Assembly: GCA_963924555.1 (NCBI GenBank)
Contig: OZ004586.1
Coordinates: forward strand, 5,166,501 to 5,230,500
From: Crambe crambe
Taxonomy: Eukaryota > Porifera > Demospongiae > Poecilosclerida > Crambeidae
DNA length: 64,000 bases
Direction of reading: 5' to 3'
Shown: positions 59,601 through 64,000 of the stretch, piece after piece
Numbering within the stretch: position 1 is the first letter of the stretch
Layout of the letters: each line of letters begins with the position of its first letter
The notes under the pieces: model-generated
The model's database searches: none
Told to the model about the DNA's origin: nothing
The model's input: the letters and a program-made list of their open reading frames with translations, nothing else
Made by a program: the position numbers and the translations under genes

Positions 59601-62600
59601 GTGAGTATTTAATGCAGTACCGTAATTATGCTGGTCCTGTGTATTACTATTGTTGGTGACAGTTTGACAGCTTTTTACTGTGATGACTACTTACCAGCTA
59701 GATGCAAGTACATAGATAGAGAGACTGAAGCAATAATAGCTGGACTGTGTACACAGGTAATATGCCTTCTACTGAAATATTTCACATGAAATTATATATG
59801 CTAAAAAAAATTTTTCAACATGAAAATTTACAGTACTATTGATGAAGTTACTATGATTATGGTTTATCATCTGTCTACCATGACTTTTATTTTTTTATTA
59901 GGCAAGAAATGAGAGGAAAATCGAATTGCTGCACATGTATGGAGGAGATTCTGAGGGGCCAAAATCTGTGATAGCAAATGAGGCATCCAAGTGTGTGTTT
60001 GAATTGATATCCAAGGTATATGCCATTACAGAGAATTGACATTGAGGGATTGTTCAATGATCAATGACAAGTAAAATATCATAGGCACTTTCACATAATA
60101 TAACAAGTGAGTGCAAAAAATTTCTTCTAAATAAAAAGGCTGAGTAGGAATGGCCTAGCTATAATCTAGCTGGGCTGCTGCAACCTCGTATGAAAACAAT
60201 CCCTACATTTACATCCACTGCCTATAGCTAGCTAATGGCAGTTGATGTAGCCTGCTGAGAACCTGTAGAGTAATGGTACGAGTAGAAAAAGAAGTTTAAT
60301 CTTTCTGATTGATAAACTATACCTCATTACATCTGTTTAGGATGACTGGGATGATGCTTGGACAAAATTAGAGAAGAGTGAAATTTCTGATAAGTACTTC
60401 AGGAAGCCAATGCATACAATGTGTGCAAAACATGTAGAAGAAACTGAAGATAATATCACTCTACATGATTTATTGGAATGGCGCTTCTGGCCAAGATTTC
60501 TCAAGTATTGTAAACCATCAACAGACTCAGAAGATGACAGTTATTATAAAAGAGTAATGACTATATTGGAAGAAGTATGCAACTTATTTCAGGATGGTAA
60601 CATTCCCATAAAAACGCTGGAGAAATTGCAAAATAAAGAATCAAGTTTTGAATGTCTCTTAACAGAATCTTCTTTGGATAAAGTGTATTTGTCAGCCTAT
60701 AAAGAGCAGTGTCGAGCATATGGAGCCTATACCGAACATCGCAAAATACTCTCAAATGTTCTTTTCTTCCTTAAAAAGTTAATGGCAGGTATGCATACAA
60801 ACATAATATCTACTGCATCATAGTTACGATTATTTGTGTCTGCTTCCATTGTGTTGGAGTCACTACAGCATGATGTCAACCATTGCTCATTTGATAATTC
60901 TTACAATTCAGAATGCACGAAAGATCACACATGTAGCCAATGTACAAACTAGTCATTTGATCCAATAATTATTTTATTAATCAAAATTTGAGGAACTATT
61001 GCAGTCAATATCTTGCCATTTAGTCACTTTTAAGTAAATTTGCTCTTGGGTGTAGATTACTGTTATTGATGCTGATGACTTATCTTGCAGAATCATTGAA
61101 CCAAGCTCTAATGATTGATGTGTCTGAATCTGATAAAGTGGTGCGTGATGTTTCTCTGGCCTGTGACAGTGAAAGTGGTTACAAGTTTCCACTTCTTCAA
61201 GAATTTGAATCATTGTCATCACCTGTTCTCACACAAATGAAGAGCCTCTTGATAGACCACGAAAATGACGTGTTTATGAAAGTTTTTGGGAGAGAGATCG
61301 GTGAGGCGTCAAGACAATTATCTCTCAGTGAGATTGTAACAGATATTTGGACACCGGTTTATGAACGTTGTATTGTGATATGCAAGCAGATAAAAGATTT
61401 ATCTATGGAGCTGGAAGATGTAAAGTATTATTTCGCTCGTTATAGTAGTAGCACAGAGCTGAAGAATAACATTACAGCATTGCTACTAGGAGTTAATGCG
61501 AAGAGCCGTTTGAATCCCAATGAGCAAGAGTGCATCAGCAAAGTAGTGAAGCATGTTGGTTATTACAAGGAGATATCAAAATATGGCAATGCTGCTGAAG
61601 CTATTTTGAATATTAAGGAAGAATACAATTTGACTGGTGATTTTGAAGCAATTTTCAAGATAAGAAATGTGAGGGGTTTAATTAAGACTAGGATGCTGGC
61701 ATAGTTTTGGGCATAATGGGTTGAACTCTAATGCCAGCACAATGCTGGCATAATAGGGGATTTTTACTTCCAGGGATTGGCAGATATGGATAAGGAAATT
61801 AGTAAATGATGATCTATTGTAGCATAGTTGCAGTCTCTTTTAGTCATCCATCATTTGTTAAAATTTAATTCGTCATTACAAATAATATATGTACCTCTTT
61901 CAAATAAGTTCAGTTGCTGCAAACAGACCAAGAGTTTTGCTTCTGGAACCGTTTAGGTGCTCGGTCCATTATGTAACATCTATATGCACGGCTACACTGT
62001 AGATAGAGCTTTATATTGTGAGTAGGGAAAATACCATCCAGTTTCAGATCCACCAATGTTTTTTAGAAAGACTATATCTATAATTTCAACCATACGTATG
62101 TAAGACTTAGTGTAGTACATAGCTTAGTATTGTGAATACACACTTGTCAGATTAATACTCTCACAGATAACAGCACAACAACAGCCAAGATTGAGAGACA
62201 TCGAAGAGAGCATGGTGGAGGCTGGCAAAGATCTGAAATCTGCTGCTCCACAAGACATTCATTTGAAAATTCTCCAAAGCATCACAAAACATTCAGCTAT
62301 TTTGAAGTGGATCAAACAGATAGCTAAAGGTATGCATAATCATGAGCCTAAACAGTCCTGTATGACCTCCTGTATGACCTCCAGTATCAGTACCATCAAA
62401 TTTTCCTTTCCCTAAATAATGAAAAAGTCTCGTGCTGAAGATAAGCAAAATGCTAGCTATAGCACTATAGTTATACTAGTCAAGACTATTGATCTTGCTA
62501 CTAAATCAAGCCTGCATTCCTGATGGTTAATTGTCATGTAACTGGTATAAAAAACTATTCCTTTATAAATTATTGATGGTAGACCTGGCCACTTATTGCA

Positions 62601-64000
62601 CTGATTAATTCACAGATAGCAATGACTTAAAGGGATTTGTGAATCTGGCTCTTGAAACTGGAGCAGGGGGAGAAGATAGTTTAACCAAGGGAATAATGAT
62701 CAATTTGAGGGATGTGGGGACAAGTTTTGCATCGTTCATTTTTGAACTTGAGCCAAGTGCTGATCACCATGAGCTTCTATCAAAATGTGAGCAGATATGG
62801 GCCACTGTTGACACGGAACGAACTCTGCACCCTCTCTTGGCTATTTTAGTAAGTTATAATGAGAAAATGTCATAGAACTTCAGTAGGAGCTCTCAATGAG
62901 GACTTTTAGAACCAAAAGTGTCCAGATTAGGAGTGAATTAAATATTTAACAAATGTGAGAGAATGCACATTGACTCAGATTAGTGTAGTAAACTATACAT
63001 CACCAAAAAAATTATATGGATTGAAAAATACTATATGCAATGTGTATATTATACGTAGAAATCATGTAATGAAGATCTTGACCGCTACAAGCAGATCAAG
63101 AAAATCCATGGAAATGTGGAAGCAACATCGTTTGGTCAACTGAAAAGTATATTGACTTGTGGTCAATGTACTATCGGTACTAGTGACCACGTAATGTACC
63201 AAGACATCTCTGATTATATCAAAGTGGTGCTGAAAAAGGAGGAAGGTAAACGTCTTCCAAAGGAACGTTATAACTACACTGAGCTGGAAGACTTGGAGAG
63301 CAGACTTGTTTTGATATCTGGTCGAGATAAGAAGAAGGAAGGTGTGGATACTTATCTCAGAGTATGTTTTTTAAGGTCTAGTTGTAGCTGGGCGAGTACT
63401 GATTGTGAGTATCCTTTCAAGAGAAAATATACTGAAGCTATTTTGACAATTATCAGACACATAATTCATAAAAATTAATGAGCTACTTGCATTTTTCTTT
63501 CTTTCTTTCTTCCAGTTTCTGGATATATTACGTCGTATATCAAAATACTTGATTACTCTTCAACAAGCTGGTTGTGAAGCATATATAGGTTGGAAGCTCA
63601 CTTTTGATATTGAATTTATGACAGAATGTGATGACTTAGTCAACATAACTACTAACATGGAAAGAGAACTTCGGATTTGGAATAAGGAAATAGAATCAGC
63701 TCGATCAGATTTCTACTATTTGAACTACTTCACCACCAATCAAATGCTGTCTTTAAGAAAAAATCTGAAAACCTTTAAAGAAAATTTTGAGTGTGCAGAT
63801 GATACCACTGAAGTACATACCTTGAACTTATTGAGAAGCATTTGTCCAGAATTAACACTTGATTTAGTCAAAGAATGTCTCTCTAGTAAGGAAAGCAGTG
63901 GTTCAGAAACCGAGTCTAATGAATGCTATAAAAAGCAAGAGAGTGGTTCAGCACTTGATGAAGGTCCAGAACCTGATTTACAAGATCTTAGTGAAGAGCA
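49366..64000 (+). CDS. RNF213-like: RNF213-like giant E3 ligase, N-terminal part
   Basis: Exons: 49366-49473, 49604-49657, 49733-49912, 50257-50480, 51227-51379, 52110-52288, 55016-55281, 55772-56022, 56120-56326, 56851-57037, 57464-57522, 58795-59047, 59200-59290, 59671-59756, 59902-60015, 60341-60788, 61091-61668, 62167-62329, 62616-62848, 63059-63361 and 63516 to the edge; about 1540 aa, all in frame. After an acidic start come two U-box-like segments, a CBM20-like domain, then helical sequence whose later exons match the RNF213 stalk (KIHGNVEATS, LRIWNKEIESAR, YYLNYFTTNQMLSLR). Human RNF213 is a cytosolic AAA+ ubiquitin ligase that coats bacteria and lipid droplets. The AAA+ core, RING and RZ finger would lie beyond the edge. 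The donor at 59290 (CAA|GTGTAA) was chosen over GTAAGT at 59293 because only it keeps the frame. Confidence 0.85.
49733..50480 (+). other. Two degenerate U-box-like segments
   Basis: The first exon encodes YPDYLLCMQTKELLKDPVVC then EDGYSYEA, the usual U-box opening with the DPV turn and GysYea strand. The second encodes LLRCPLSKDIFKNPYVDEDG, then TCDYIPLL and the closing helix FPNRAILGIVEEY. Each lacks part of the middle loop of a full U-box, so the two exons may be two shortened boxes, or halves of one that has an intron and a duplication. Confidence 0.65.
50716..51140. mobile_element. MITE with AAGGGTGTAG ends
   Basis: CAAGGGTGTAGGTAAGGGGG at the left and the CTACACCCTTG end at the right are inverted, with GGGGGGCTAAAGCCCC and TTAGCCCCCC just inside. 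It lies in the intron 50481-51226. The flanking TTCT and AGAA extend the inverted repeat; no target duplication was recognised. Confidence 0.7.
52690..52960. repeat. Dispersed repeat, empty-site copy
   Basis: Matches 27770-28650 on the same strand, without the element inserted at 27837. It lies in the large intron 52289-55015 of the RNF213-like gene. Confidence 0.65.
53589..53618. repeat. TC dinucleotide microsatellite
   Basis: About 15 TC units precede the GAGAGTGCGCTAGCACTCTC palindrome that starts the next dispersed repeat. A TAA run follows at about 53800-53821. Confidence 0.85.
53630..54570. repeat. Dispersed repeat, inverted relative of 34310-35060
   Basis: It starts at the palindrome GAGAGTGCGCTAGCACTCTC and contains AAGATCGACGTACAGACTTACTGGCTG, GGCACCTAGAGGCTGATCTT and ACATGTCATTTACATTGCTGTTG, which pair with the other copy. 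It ends near TTTGCGCTCACTTGT. There are no stop-free frames with recognisable domains. Confidence 0.65.
57597..58302. mobile_element. MITE in an RNF213-like intron
   Basis: Perfect 30-bp class terminal repeats: ATAGATACATATTAGCCTTA with CGGGGATTGGAAACTC following, and the complement at the right end. It spans 706 bp in intron 57523-58794. Flanks TAATCCACC and GAATCCACT share AATCCAC, consistent with a slightly decayed 9-bp duplication. The inner arms (ATCCGTGTTGT and ACAACACGGAT) also pair. Confidence 0.8.
60341..64000 (+). other. Stalk region most similar to vertebrate RNF213
   Basis: The last six exons show the clearest family resemblance: FVNLALETGAGGED then FELEPSADHHELLSKCEQIW (the region before the stalk helices), LKSCNEDLDRYKQIKKIHGN, YNYTELEDLESRLVLISGR, LITLQQAGC and FYYLNYFTTNQML. 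The order is the same as in vertebrate RNF213 upstream of the AAA+ ring. The frame remains open at the window end. Confidence 0.8.

Overview
The window reads as nuclear DNA of an early-branching animal, most likely a demosponge (Amphimedon-like). It is AT-rich, its genes are cut by many short GT-AG introns, the non-coding DNA is full of CTAGCTAGC-type sequence and small foldback transposons, and it carries an RNF213 homologue and NLR-type LRR debris. The species is inferred from these traits, not from a search.

I rebuilt five genes by joining exons whose splice sites and phases agree. (1) 26-1330, + strand: an uninterrupted alpha/beta-hydrolase gene of the PHB-depolymerase/esterase type. (2) 2936-10767, - strand: a 6-exon gene for a 1174-aa protein with helical-repeat, TPR-like, HNH-like (CxxC..SHxxP..CxxCE), beta-rich and MYND-like parts. 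(3) 11864-26596, - strand: a 9-exon, 2275-aa paralogue of (2) that carries the whole module series twice. The coding total divides exactly by three for both models. (4) 29699-43494, - strand: a gene of about 27 exons encoding SAM-like, ubiquitin-like (two), degenerate U-box/SP-RING-like, von Willebrand A and ubiquitin-conjugating E2 domains in one protein. (5) 49366 to the right edge, + strand: 21 exons, about 1540 aa, of an RNF213-type protein that begins with two degenerate U-box-like segments and a CBM20-like domain. It is cut by the window edge before its AAA+ core.

Genes (4) and (5) are head to head, separated by 5.9 kb of nested repeats. Together they supply an E2 fused to ubiquitin-like and vWA domains and a giant ubiquitin ligase. 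Genes (2) and (3) are tandem relatives of unknown function. Human RNF213 is an antimicrobial ligase and an NLR-type LRR relic lies between genes (3) and (4), so an innate-immunity or ubiquitin-signalling neighbourhood is a reasonable but unproven reading.

The DNA between and inside genes is dominated by non-autonomous transposons whose ends can be read. These include a Mutator-like family with TAGYCTCG ends and 9-bp target duplications (four copies), a TTAA-flanked family (two copies), 8-bp-duplication hAT-like inserts, a Tc1/mariner-like element, several long palindromes, and a broken Ty3/gypsy integrase in an intron. No tRNA, rRNA or CRISPR array was seen.
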